Of a stretch of DNA of 64,000 nucleotides, positions 24,301-36,994 are shown in pieces. Origin of the DNA: Daphnia carinata (taxonomy: Eukaryota > Arthropoda > Branchiopoda > Diplostraca > Daphniidae); the NCBI RefSeq assembly GCF_022539665.2, contig NC_081337.1, positions 2,890,679 to 2,954,678 on the forward strand, read 5' to 3'. The position numbers were made by a program, and so were the translations under genes. The notes beneath the pieces were generated by a model that made no database searches, was not told the DNA's origin, and was given only the letters and a program-made list of their open reading frames with translations. How positions within the stretch are numbered: position 1 is the first letter of the stretch; every line of letters begins with the position of its first letter.

Positions 24301-27300
24301 AAGAAAACCTCTTTGTTTTTTTACGAGCTCTTTCCGGCTTTTCATTCACCCCGAAATGTTTGCATTTTTCCCTTTCTACATTTCACGTGATATCTGGTGA
24401 AATCTAACGGAACCGTTCCCTTCTGATGGACACGTATTTTCCTGGCTAGACACATATCATGGCGCGCTTTAGCGCATGTTGGACAGTTAATCAACAAAAC
24501 CAGGAGGTGAGTAGTAGGCGGAGTTATTGCTTTAATAATAATCATTTTTTCCCGGCTTATTACACGTGATGGGACCAGCCATCAAAGCCCAGACTTGGGA
24601 AAACGTTTTAAAAAAAAATAATCTTACCTTTAGACGAGAGAGAGAGCGACAGGAAATGTCAATAGTAGGTCTGCATTTTTGTTCCACCTATCAAAATAAA
24701 ATGTAATTTAGTTCAACTCTGATTACACATTCGCAATATTTTTTTTTTTTTTTTATAGTGCTACTAGCGACAGTTTGTCTAATTTAAAAGAACCAGAACA
24801 GGAGCCCAATCAGCAAAAGTCGGTGAAATGTGACCTACAAAATATCTAACCTAGTGATGTTAAAGCCGTTTAAAATCTACTTCTACCTTTTTCGAGATTT
24901 GATTCTCTCCAAAAAAAAAAAAAAACACTATTTGATAATGTGGATTGAATTTCGGGTAAAATAAAAAGGCCAACTGTCAAACATCGTGGCCTTTTAAACA
25001 AGGCATCTGTTTATAGGCCCTTCAAAAAAAAAAAACCAGTAAAAATAGGTCGTTCTCAGAAAATTCTATAAAGTTCTACGGGAAACGTAAAACCTTACCA
25101 CCGTATTTTTCGCTCGAATTTCATACGGCCCAAAAACTTAAGATGACGTTAGCTCCCCCCCCCCCCTCCGTTCTACTAACGGATCGCATTTCACGCCGAA
25201 CTGACCACCATATCTGGCCACGGTCAAGCAGACGAGAGAAGATTTAATTCATTTCCATCTTACTTTTTTTTTTCATGTTTACCCGACTGCACAACGCAGA
25301 CTGTTGGGGCACGATGATCATTGTAAGAGTCTCGGTGTAGGGGAGGCTTTCAAATATACAATAGAATTCGGTTTCCTTTTTTTTTTTTTTCTTTTACCTG
25401 TGTCTCTCTCACATCATCGACAGCGTACGTTATATCTACATCAACCGAAGGGAAAATTGTTCATCCCTTCCAAAACGAAATAAAAGACCTTCAAATGAAA
25501 AAAATTGGCCTTTTTTTTTCTTATTTTCTATTATGTCTTGGACGTGTGTGTTTTTCTCAGTAGCGGCCGACGGGCGTGTCGAGTTACTCAAAAGATCCGC
25601 AAAAAGGAGGAAGAACACAAGAGGCCCAACCATTTTAAAAAATCAGTTGGGAAAGGTTTTTTTTTTTTTTTTTTTTTTAAATGGCTCGATTGAAAAAAAA
25701 AGAGGGTTAGTGAAAGCTTTGGGTTATCCAAAGCTGATGGGAAATTCAAACCAAAAAAAATACACGTCAATCTTAAATAAAAAAAAAAAAAAAACCCAAC
25801 AGAGTTTTGATTAGAAAATTTAAATCATACAGCAAAATGGGTTTAAAGTGTTCCAAGTCCCTCCATTTACACGAACATTTGATATCCTCCCCCCAGTTTC
25901 CAAATAACGAGGGGGGAGAACTAGTCCCGACAACATTCTTCACTATTTTAGTTTGCCCTATCTGCCACTTTGATTTTTTCAAATTAAAAAAAAAAAAAAG
26001 AAGAAGAAAATGTCTCTACTGTTGCCAAGATAAAAATTGACATTTTGGTAACACACATAGTAAGAAATAATTAGCCCCCGTAAGGGAGAGGGAGGTCATC
26101 TATTTTTAAAACGCTCAGACGCACGTTCTAATAAAAAAGAAAGAGAAAAACTTTACAGAAGCTAATCATTTCGCTATTTTTTTTTTTTGTTCCCTTCTTG
26201 AGTGAGTTTATTTTTGTAACATGGCAAGACGCATGAATATGTAAAAGACGAATGGGCCACAGGCGGTCCTCTCAATTCCGACTGGACTAATTGTTTTTTT
26301 TTTTTTTTTCAAGTTAAAAGTGGAGGGAAAAAAAGAAAATGGCCGGATCACGATGAGGTTGCGCAAACTACGCAGAGCTAATCAGAAAACTTGACCATTG
26401 CATAACCACTTTTTCCCCCTTCCCCAGAAATCATTACGCAACGGTAAGAGAGAAAGCAGGTGCTGATTTTGGCATCTACTTGTTAAGAATTGGCCGTTCT
26501 TTTTTGTCATCATATTATCGACGGACGTGAATTTTGTTTTTATATAATGTCTCTATCATTTGCACCTGAAAAAAACTCTCGCTAGTCGTAAATACCGTCC
26601 ACCATAATTACGATCCACAGCAATAAAAAAACAAAGTTATGTGGACAAAAGGCGGCACTTTTTAATTCTTTCTAAATATAAAACATTCCCCCCTCTCATC
26701 ATCAATTATTCAATGTTATACTGTCCGACCTTTTCCCCCAGCCACTAACAGCACAGCGATGATTGGGAAGAAGCCAATGGGTACGCGCTCATCAACGAAA
26801 TTGGATTCTCCCCTGATGGACACCATTAAAGCTAGATAATCCGCTGATTGGAACTGACCACCTATTTTTCTAGTTCGAGTGGATACCGGACGAAAAACGA
26901 GCCGCTTCATTACAACAACAAAAAAATGTGGAAAACAAAAATAAAACGAGTTAAATTGGTATAAAGTAGCTCTCCGTTCCCAAAATAAGTCATAAAAAAA
27001 AAAGAAATAAATAAAAGGTTCAATAGGGTTCGGCAACCATGTGAGGAAATCGGTTACATCATTTTTTTTTTTTCGCTGGGAATTCATTTCCGAAAAAAAA
27101 GCCGGGAAATACAAAAAAAAGACCTTGGCAATATACCGACGACACACAAATTGTATAGCGATGATTATACAAAGGATTCAGCTGCTCGCGTCATGTATTG
27201 TATAACCCATAGAAACATGATAGAGCCCCCCGTCTTGAAGGACTTGTCCTTCGTACACATCGCCCAAGGTTTTTCTTTTTTCCTTCTTTTCTACGCGATG

Positions 27301-30300
27301 TCACTACATCCACAATAGCATTTCTATGGCATACTACACAAGGACGTTTAGAAGGGCAGGTGTGGTTTGTAACTGGATTTTTGCGCTTTTTCAAACGACA
27401 GTTCCATTGTCACCACCTTTTTTTTTTTCTGCAAAACTGTCTGAAGCCGGCAACACCGCTCCCCCATCAAACAAAATGTGTAAAAAGATAAACGCCAGTG
27501 CACGCGCTATAATATATTTTTAAAAGGAGATATGGCCCTATAGCAACAACTATCACTAACCGTACATTGCCTAATCAGCTACCCAAAAAAACCATTCACA
27601 AACAATTGAAAATCATCGTCTGCCTCAATAATTTGACGTTTAAAAAAAAAAAAAAAATGCGATATCCAAAGAGGTCCCCCTTCAAGGTTTCGGTTAAGAA
27701 ATTTGGGTTCCTTTAGCGAGCGGTACGTTATCGCTCGCGTCCAGGTTATTGGGATTTGGTGATTGGCCAGGCGGTAAACATTGGCGTTATTTGTGTACGT
27801 GTGAAACAGTGGGGAAAAAAAAAGAAACTAGGAAAGGTCATAGAGGGGAGACATAGGGTCTCTGTCCGATAAGAGAACCTCTCTCTGTCGTCGATGTAGA
27901 GACCACGCCTTGTTTATTCAATAACCGTCAACACAAGCCATTCGAAAATGCGTAGACCTTTGTACCCAACAAACTCAACAAGACGATAGTCTCTACAACA
28001 TTGGGGAATGACTTAGAGACCTTCAAGTTTCATAAAAAAAAGTCGATTGACCCCCCCCCCCCCCAGAAAAAGAGAGGATCCATCATGTTCAACACGAGGA
28101 TCATATCAAGAACCGCAGGTGTTTAATTAGTGCTTTATTTTTTCAAACTAATATGCGTCTATAGAATAGGGACCACACAAATGTATCCATATGTTTACAC
28201 ACTTGGCTCCCATTGTCCAAATTTGATGGATTTCTCACCTAGAACGGGCTACTCCCCCGACACACGTGATACTACCCCCTCACCTTTAACACCTGCATTT
28301 TTTTTTTAAATAGTAAACAACAAATTGATGGCAACACGTCTACTCCAGACACGTTTTTTTTTTAACCGAACAAAGAAATAGAAAGGCTCTCATTATTTCG
28401 GAAATCAGAAAGTCTTAAAAATTGGATGTAATGAAAGTTGTTTCATTCTACATAACGGCCCTTCCGGTAATGTCCTTCCGCTATTGAAAAGAAGCGCATC
28501 CTGAATTTGTGACCCCTGTAGATTGTAACAACATTCACAGCCCCTTGGTAGAGGGGAGACTCAAAGACGTTTTCGAGATGAAAGGAAGCAAGAAAAAATT
28601 CAGAACGCATACAAAACAAAACCCAAAAATTTGGTCCCTTCTTCTTCAATGGTTTTTTTTTTCGTATCTATTCACAAAAAAAAAATGGCGGGCAACAAAA
28701 GAAGAAAACTTTCAGAGGGGGGGTCGGCCAAGTTCTAACGGAAACAAGATCCAAACAGGGTCACAAGAAAAACCTTTTTTTTTTTTCTTCAAAGCCATTG
28801 GTCTCCAATGATTCAGCGGGATTGGGCCCTCACCATCGAATTGTTTGCATTCACAAATGTTTCGGAGACGCTGGCGGGGGCGATTTCAAGTGATGGACGA
28901 TACTGGCCGCCTCAAATTTTGTTTTTCTATTCCGACCGTAAACAATTTTTTTTCTTAAAGAAATTTCTTTTTTTTTTACTTATCGATTCGATTCACAAAT
29001 GTTCAAAGCAGGTAAACAAGATTTTTAAAAAATGTAGAACGTTCTATTGAATTCGTGCAACTTGGTAATGAATTTCAATATCCCCGCCATTTTTAAATTC
29101 GAAAATTAAATCTATTATTTGAGTCGGCCTTATACAATACGCGCTCTGTCATTATTTACCCTTTTCTTATTGGACTTGATTTTTCAAATGGGGGGGGAGG
29201 ATAAATCGACCCAAAATTGTGATGCGGCTGGCACCTGTTGTCTTTTCCTTTTTCCACCAATTAACTCATCCGTTCCGCGCGCACGTCTTGCATGAAAATA
29301 CGTTCCTTTTTCGTAAGTTAAAACAATATCATCCCCGCTAGCTACACTTCACAACTATGCCAAGGAGAAAAATAAAGAAAAATCAAAAAATAGTGTGAAA
29401 ATAGACAAGTGAAACATAACAACAGATGGCGGACGTCTAGACGTAACCGGGGGGGCCCAGGCCCAATTGTTTTTCACCCGCAGGGATAGAACAACAAACA
29501 CATTTAAAGAGAAGAAAATAAAAAATGTAACATGATTTTTCTTTTTTCTTGATCGTGAATCATTCGGTTAGCGACTCGCTGAAATTCCATGTCTAGTATT
29601 TCAACTGTGTGAGATTCGAAAAAAAAAAAAACGAAGGGTCAAGCAAAAACGAAATGTCTTTGGTTCATTTTACAAGATGGAGAGGGGGAAAATGGGAGGA
29701 GTCGATAACCTTTTCACGACCTTTTAAAAAAAAAAAAAGTCTTCGTACAACACATGTGAAGAGATGCTCCAGCATCATCATCTTCTCAGAAAAAAGGAGG
29801 GGGACAGAGCAAAATAAGAAAATCGGCAAACTGTTAGACCTAGCGTCATCATCCATCACGATATCGGAGAGAGGCCAAAAGTGATCCTATATCTTTTTTT
29901 AACGAGCGCCACTCTTCTTCAATGGAGAAATTATCTGTGGCATACGGGCCAACCCGCACGACCACCATACATTTCCAAAAAAAAAACGGCCGTTGATTAA
30001 TGTCACCTGATTGTTCACAATTTAATGTCTTTTTTATTCATCAAGAGGGATTCATCGATTCACGCATATTTTTTTTTTTGGAGAGGTATTTAATTCGAAC
30101 GTTATTGCCATAACGACAATTGAGAAAAAGGTCAAACTCTAAGAGTTAATGACATGGCGACTGAGGGGAAGTCTGACATGTCGTGGGAGACTCATTTAAA
30201 AATGATAAGATGGTGGAAAAAAAAAACGACGAGTGGTGGGGGAGGAGGACCAACGCAACGATGCAACTGAAAAATGGATTTTAAACCTGGGAGCCTCATT

Positions 30301-31268
30301 TGTTTAGCAACGGTTTCTTGTTTAATGTTAACCACATGAAGCAAACATGTATAACACTCTTTTTTTTTTTTTTTTAGAAAGATACGCTTTACTGGTGCGC
30401 GTTTCTATAAAAAAAAATGGACGCCACCACTGTTGAAAGTCAATAAAATGTTTCCAACTCCCTTTTTTTTATTGCCATTAAATAGCTTCTCATTGTCTTT
30501 CCAATTGTCCCCAACAACCTCGTTAACGTAGAGTACGTTCGCTACTCAAGCAATTATTATAGCCCACGTATTTTAATTTTTTTTTCTTCAGATAAGTACC
30601 GTGATTATTGAACGCTTACATTTGGCCAGCCCAAATTTATTGCCAATTAAGATTCCCCCCCCCCCGATACTAAGGACAATGTGCGTTACATTATGCGACC
30701 CTATTTAGAGAAAGCGCATCTTCAAGAGACAAGATTTAAGAGGAAAGTAAAAAGTCTTGAAATGGCCTTGTCAAACCGTTGATGGATAGGCTTATCTTTT
30801 TGTCATACGTGCGTCTATTACCAACAAAAAAAAAAGAGCCCTGAAGAAACAGAAGAAGCCATGTCGTTTGTTAAAGAGAGAAGGGGACTGCTGTTAGAAA
30901 AAAAAAAAAAAAAGAAGTCTCTCGAGTGTCAAGAAGTCCTTTACCTGCCAAATGGGGTCTGCTGGCACACCTGTCCACATCGAATCCTCCTTTTTATCTC
31001 ACTTTTCAGTCATTTTTTTGTGTTGGAAATAGAAACAGGCGGAGGAGATCCTTTTGTTGGCAACCCCCGGCATTTTCATCATCTGTTTCCCTGGCAAACA
31101 AGGAAATTTTTTTTGAAAAGATATAGATATAACAATAGCAAGCAAAGTGTGGCGATACATTGAAAAAAAATATATATATGTATGTGTAATACAAGGTATT
31201 GTGTGTGTTTCGATATGGCACACTCATACCCAGCCACTTTTTCTTTTTGTACGGTCCAGTTTTACAAC

Positions 31269-31320
31269 GACACCTGTCCAATCGAGTCCAGCCCTTCCTA
31301 TTTAGATGTGGACAGGTGTC
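31269..31320. repeat. Inverted repeat carrying two CACCTG/CAGGTG E-boxes
   Basis: Arms GACACCTGTCCA (31269-31280) and TGGACAGGTGTC (31309-31320) are exact reverse complements separated by 28 nt. Each arm contains the E-box hexamer CACCTG/CAGGTG used by Snail/Zeb and some bHLH factors. Further copies lie at 30968, 31505 and 31583. The structure may be a regulatory element or a hairpin. Confidence 0.5.
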
Positions 31321-33780
31321 ACGCATCCACTTAATTTTTTTTTTTTTGAATTCTGTCACGTCAATCCCCATTTGTCTGTATTGTTCAGAACAAGATCCAC
31401 AGGTAAAAACAAGCCAATTTTGGTTTTTAACTCGTGAAAACAAGGTGATGATACGCATACATCATTTGATTTTTTTTTTCAAGCCAAACCCAATTAATAT
31501 TCACCACCTGTGCCACGGTCACATTCTTCAAATGTCTATTTTTTCAAAAGAAGGCGGCAATGAGATCTAATTATTAGGAAAACAGGTGACTACACATCAA
31601 CGTTTCCAAACGAATTCGGTAAATGAACTTTTCAATTTAGGTTTTCTTAATTGAAAAAAAGAAAGTAGGTGTTTTATCTTTTCCAGGTAGACGCTTCCTA
31701 CATAACCTTCAACACACCTTCCCCCCTGCCCCCAAAATTCGTGGAAAATTTCAATGTACTCTTTGGGGAAAAATAAAACAAAAATTTAGAACGGCATTTT
31801 AGATGAGGTCCCTCGATGCTTCAAAACCGAAAAAATTAAAGCCCAGGTATCTAATTAGAATTGCCGCGATTAAAAATTCTTCTCATTTTGCATAGGATCG
31901 ACATGTCTCCGATGCTGCCAGACTTAGCTCTGCATCGAAGCGAAAAAAGATTTTCCAAGGATTGTATGCGTCCCCTGTCTAGCCTGATGTTCCACTGGGG
32001 TCGTCTACGAGAGACAGATCTGTCTCCAGATAACAACAATCCATTGAAACAAAAACAACAAGAGACCTGCCCATAAGAACACATAGCAAAATGACAAAAA
32101 AAAAAAGAAAATACGGAACAACCAGAAGTTTTTCTTTTTATCGTTCGGTCGGCATCTCAGTCAAAAAAAAAAAAAGAGAAGGGGCCACAACAACACACGT
32201 AGAGGAAAAACTTAGACACCCTCCTACCGAAAATAAAAACAAACCTAATCTACACACACACACGTTGTATATATAGAGCAACAACAGCTCGTTGGTGCAG
32301 CTCTGTTCAAATATAGCGCGCCTTCAGTTTTGTTCAAATGTTTGAGAGGGAAACGTTAACTTTCATTATCTTTTTTTTTCAACCCCGAAAAAAAAAGAGA
32401 CATTTTTGTTTCTCACTCGAGTTTCATGCTCTCTAGTCTACTTCTTTTTTGTTCAGATAAGTGCAGCAGAAAATCAATGAATGGTCCTGCATATCACATG
32501 ATTGATAATGAAAAATAAACGGGAGGGGGGGATATAACTACCGGGTTCGATAAGAGGCTGCGTTTTAAACTATGGAAAAAAAGTCCTTCAATTCGAGGCT
32601 ATTTGCCTTCAACGCAGCGGCAATAATCGTCCAGCAACTGTTGCTTCTCGAAACTTGATGACCATCTAACATTTCCCTCCCCTCTTCAACAAGAAACAAA
32701 TTCTAGAAGGACCCCGTGTGCTGGTCTACTAGTTTGCGCTAACTTCTCGAGTGTCTTTCGAAACGTTACATCTCAAACTCAATTCTGCCGATTCAGCTCC
32801 TTTTTTTTTTGGCGAGGTCGCACAGCTCACACAGTTTCCCATTCAACGTCATCTCCATTTCATGCTACGAAAAATAATTCAAAAATAAAGTGGGGAAAAA
32901 GTCCGCAAAATCCGATGAAAACCAGTTGATCCTGAACGAGTTAAGGGCAGATTGAACTGATTGACGTTAAATGATTTTGTCACAAGTCTCACCCTGATTT
33001 GATGTATAAAAGACATGGACGAGTCGTTAAGTCGTTAGGATTACATTTCGTCATTGCGACAGCACAACATTTTGCTATGCAAAGTCTTTCCTTATCGCAA
33101 ATCTTTTTCTCGCAATACGGCATTCTTTAATTTCATAATAAAACAAAAGTGAGCAAAGTGTGATGATATGAGGGGGCTAATCGCCTGTGATGACCCAGTC
33201 CGTCGTCGCCAATAAACAATAACAAGGACGCGCATTGGTTCGTGTGAACGAGTTCGCTTCACGACGACACCACGCAATCGGGAATGAATGTGCTATGGCT
33301 ATTGATGTGCTTTATAGATGGCCCCGCCACGAAGGCAATCAAGGGGCTACTCACTTACACCACTGTTGCGGCTATGTCTATCCGATATCGGTTGTAAAGA
33401 TATTGGGGTCCAGAAGCATTCGAGACACCCCCAGACGCGAAGGGCAACCCGAAATGCGCGTTTGAGCTTAAAGCATTTTTCTTTTTGTTTTCGCACCACA
33501 CGACCGCCGCCGACGCCAATCTAAAGCCCATCTAACTGTGTGTTGCTACCTAATCCATCATACAAGGCTCCTATTCACTTAAAGAAAAAAAAAGGCGATC
33601 CACATCACCTCGACTTGCATGTCTCAAAAAACTAATTTTTTGTTTTTCTTTAAGTTCGGTGTTTTAGTTTCCCAGCCTTGATGATTCACCTCGATAGAAG
33701 GAATTTTTTTTTTCTTATTCACACGGAATCGGTTTCAATAAAAAAAGGAACACGTAATGAATTATTTTCTTTTAAAAGAA

Positions 33781-33796
33781 GGGGGGGGGGGGGGGG
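33781..33796. repeat. Poly-G tract, 16 nt
   Basis: Uninterrupted G16. It is one of about ten G or C runs of at least 11 nt in the window, all outside the called coding exons. A comparable G16 is at 23157-23172. Confidence 0.9.
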
Positions 33797-34487
33797 TGAC
33801 TGAATGCCAGCGTGGATTTTTGTTTATAAACGACATCTAACGGCCGAAGATTAAAGTTACGATTGTGACGATTGAAAGCAAAAATCAAAAGTGACTGAGT
33901 GTTTCGGAACAAAGAATATTTTACGCTTTAATTATCCGCATCACGAAAAACAATCACGTAAAACGTGCTGGCCAATCGAAGACTAGACCACATGGGGGAA
34001 AAAATGCCAAATGAGACGGGTTTGAGACGACAACCGCACGCTGCACTACAATGTAATGACATTTCAAGATCCAAGATCACATAACATTTAAGCCCGAGCT
34101 AAAGATATTAGATAACTGCCAAAAGGGGAGCAGCGCTCTGCTCGAGCCCTATTTGAATGGTTACTATGCAAGAATTCAGTGTCGATCGTTATCTGAATTT
34201 TTCGTCGATATTTCTAAATTTAAACGGATACAAGTTCCAACGTCTGCAGTACGTTGTCTGAATAACAAAAGAAGTCAATTTTAGCAATAATACAGCTTGA
34301 TCAAAAAACCTTTTGCAGTGATGGTGAAATGCATAACATGAATCAGAATTTCAAGGCTAAACACCCAAATAAACTAAAGAATCAGCGGCACGTCAAAGTA
34401 AGAAATCGACCAAAAACTAATGGTGTGGTGTTTAGAAGAAAAAGTTTCAACACATAGAATAGGGATAAGAAAATTAAAACAACATAC

Positions 34488-34662
34488 CTTGTTCTAGACA
34501 GTGATGCTGCAACACATGCCTAACCGGTGGATGCCCAAAATCAGCTTTGCTATTCGACACTACATTTAAGTAATGTGGGTAATCACATTGAAGTTGAACA
34601 CTAGATTGAAAAGTCACTGTGCAGTAGAAGCTATTTGAAAGCAACCCATAGGGGTTAAGCAT
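34488..34662 (-). CDS. Possible first coding exon, 58 codons, unknown gene
   Basis: An ATG at 34662 opens a frame with balanced amino-acid composition that runs to a strong donor (CAAG|GTATGT, exon end at 34488, phase 1). An in-frame TAA lies shortly upstream. No continuing exon was recognised further left and the peptide matches no family I know. It may be chance. Confidence 0.2.
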
Positions 34663-35622
34663 GTACCAGTCATTTTACACTTTTGTGCATCCTGTGAAAA
34701 CACAGTACGTGGAAATCTGTTCTATAGTTGATGTACCACTTATAGCAAGCTCACAGAAACACCAAGTTATGAAGCATGGCACTTGAAAATGTTAACTAGC
34801 TTCGGTATTGCATTGCAATTATGGTCACATTTCGGCAATATGCCTGTACGTCTTCACGTTTTCTACGTCCATTAGAAAACACGTGGTGGCTTTTGCATGC
34901 TGCACAGGGCAGACATTCTGCCACAAGCAGAGGCATGCTGTATTGCGTGTAAGGACGAATAATTGTTCACTAAAACGTTAAATGTTTTCCAGTTTCACAA
35001 AAAAAAACAGTACTTACACGAAACCAACACTTTCAGAGATTGCAAAAGTCGTTAAAACTACCGCCATTGCAGTCGACACACTAAAAAAAAGGAAAGGCGC
35101 GCGCCATCTGGGGATAAAGGACTACACCATTGCCAAAACAAATGAAGATCACATGAAGTTAAATACATTTTGTTTTAAACGATATATTGTAGTTTGTAAG
35201 TTTTTTTTACCTTTATGAAGAGAACAGGAAGTTGATTTTGATTATTAACCTTAGCCTGTTTTGAAGAGAAAAAAACATGTTAGTCGCTAAATCAAGGATG
35301 TAAATCAGCAGTCTTTTAAAACCCTCGAGCACAGCGTTGACAAGAACGTGTTTTGTTTTTTCAATGTTGATGAATCTATGTTCTGATTTCGAACAAAATT
35401 GGCAATGTTTAACATGAACATTTTTCCTATTTTTTTTCCTTCCTCGTTGCTCTTCTGTTACGTTTTCTATTAAAGCACGCCATTTTGAAGGACAGAATTT
35501 ATTTCACGGGGATTTCTTGGCAAATTTCATCCAAAAAATGTTTGAGGTTTCTGGTTTCTTGCCCTGTTTGGTCATAATGAGTGTTTATCAAAGCTAAATA
35601 TCAATCACTGGAATACCTGGCT

Positions 35623-35814
35623 ATGTCTCTGTTAGGAACAATAAAGCGTTGCGCGTTGGTATTTCAGCTTCGTCTATTCTGTCGGAGTTTTAGATGTAAA
35701 TTACTGAGACGAAAACTTTATAAAACAAACGGCGATTCACCAGCCAGATCTGAAAGTCTTTTTACAAACAGAAACGATGACACTGTTATGGAGCAGCCCG
35801 CGGCTAACCAATAA
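35623..35814 (+). CDS. Small ORF, 63 aa, unknown
   Basis: An ATG at 35623 opens 63 codons ending in TAA at 35812-35814. The N-terminal half is basic and cysteine-containing with hydrophobic residues (around CALVFQLRLFCRSFRCKLLRRK); the C-terminal half is polar. An AATAAA overlaps the stop codon (35811-35816). Composition is not that of an A/T-tract translation. No family is recognised, and it could equally be part of a noncoding transcript or chance. The tRNA lies about 130 bp downstream on the other strand. Confidence 0.3.
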   Translation: MSLLGTIKRCALVFQLRLFCRSFRCKLLRRKLYKTNGDSPARSESLFTNRNDDTVMEQPAANQ

Positions 35815-35945
35815 ATTAACTCATCTAAACCAGTTCTTTTGGTACGACGGCGACTCACAACACTGACAATATGATCAACAAAAACAAGAAAAAGCGATAA
35901 ATTAAACTTGGACAAATTATAACAAAAGAATTTTGAACGAGTTAT

Positions 35946-36018
35946 CGAGCCAACCAGGAGTCGAACCTGGAATCTCTTGATCCGTAGTCAAGCGCGTTAT
36001 CCATTGCGCCACAGGACC
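35946..36018 (-). tRNA. tRNA-Arg (anticodon ACG), acceptor stem poorly paired
   Basis: The 73-nt sequence folds as a cloverleaf: D-arm GCGC-AATGGATAAC-GCGC, anticodon arm CTTGA-CTACGGA-TCAAG with anticodon ACG (read as ICG for CGN arginine codons), five-nt variable loop and T-arm CCAGG-TTCGACT-CCTGG. Internal A and B boxes are intact, and a T4 Pol III terminator lies about 18 nt downstream (35924-35927). The acceptor stem is odd: 5' GGTCCTG against 3' TTGGCTC leaves two mismatches and two G-T pairs. As I recall, the usual arthropod partner for GGTCCTG is CAGGATC. The 3' strand looks like the one that fits GGGCCAG-type Arg-ACG genes. It may be a divergent functional copy or a tRNA pseudogene. 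Confidence 0.8.
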
Positions 36019-36994
36019 GCGTTAATTATGGGAAACAGCAGAAATAATTTGAGGAATCTGGATTTTTTAACCTTCATCTGCTAATTCCATCTAGCAAAGA
36101 AGTTTCTAAATATGGCGAATTATTTTCAATGATTTCGTCCACTGATTGGATAGCAAAAGACACAATACATCATGCTATGTACGTTCCACTTTGTGCGGAG
36201 CAGCGTTAACTGGAAATGACCCGAAAAAAGGAACGAAAGGCGTTGGCACACTCTTTCGAAGAACTTGGTTAATTAATTTCAGTCCTGTTTTGCTTGCCTT
36301 TTCGTACTCCCGTTACTGATATGCCAGGTAAACCCGCACTATTGGTGAGTTCCACAAAGTTAGTGCGCAAGTAAAAACAACTTGTCTTTCCAAATATGGT
36401 CTGAAACTTGGGTCGCAAACTCGATCAGATGAGCTAGATTTAAAAAAAAAAAAGGTTATATGCCCGGGAATTTCCCGAAAAGCCATAAAACTTGTGATTG
36501 TGGAACTGCTTTCCAGCACATTCTAACCAACATCTATAGTATTATTATATCTTTTTGCTTTACATTTACCTATGTTGTGTTATCAGATGACTGTTTTAAA
36601 CAGTACCTTGGTTTTTGAGCCAAGATTGAGAGACGGGTTTTCTCCTCGTTTTGCGTCGGAGAAGAATAAATTAATTAACTTCCCAGTATTTAGACCTTGT
36701 TGTAGCGAAAATATCAGATCGGGATTGAAAGTAGGTTCAGACCTTCGACGCAGTTTCTAAGAAAATAATAGAGAAAACAGAGTATCAAAATCGTGCCACC
36801 AAAGGCAAAACTGAAATTCCACTGAAAAAAACGAAAAAGAAATCAACAAAAACATGTCTATGTAGTCGTGACGTTTCGCAGAGATAGCAATAGATGCGAT
36901 AATCAAATTTCTACGGTAAAATTGAAAACTTTTTACCAAATCAGAATATGTGTCTTTGGGGCGTGCCTGAAGCAGATCGCATAAAAGGACTATC
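36019..36994. other. Upstream region of the 529-aa gene
   Basis: No confident gene. A plus-strand frame (36587-36760) has protein-like composition, and GTAGGTT at 36729-36735 could be a donor; CAAATCAG shortly before 36995 could be an acceptor. A noncoding or short 5' exon for the downstream gene is possible but unproven. A minus-strand frame near 36313-36440 also has balanced composition. Confidence 0.35.

Larger units (their letters stand above)
17363..34487. other. 17-kb gene desert rich in homopolymers
   Basis: No gene was recognised. Open frames are mostly lysine/phenylalanine/proline-rich products of A, T or C runs. Runs of G or C of 11-16 nt occur at 22883-22893, 23157-23172, 25155-25166, 28051-28064, 30655-30665 and 33781-33796. 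Pieces with more even composition lie at 21120-21330, 26716-26910 (minus), 31860-32080 and 32900-33530. None shows a protein family or a convincing exon structure. It could hold long-range enhancers of Myc or noncoding transcripts. Confidence 0.5.

Noticed and set aside
24342-24545. Minus-strand frame with CPTC motif resembling a zinc knuckle
   Set aside because: Only one cysteine pair is present and there is no family signature or splice partner.
26716-27147. 143-codon minus-strand open frame
   Set aside because: The first half is phenylalanine-rich translation of T runs. The last 60 codons look more protein-like but have no acceptor, family match or partner exon.
31861-32076. Open frames on both strands of balanced composition
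   Set aside because: Both strands are open over the same interval, with no exon borders or recognisable protein. This could be noncoding RNA but is unsupported.
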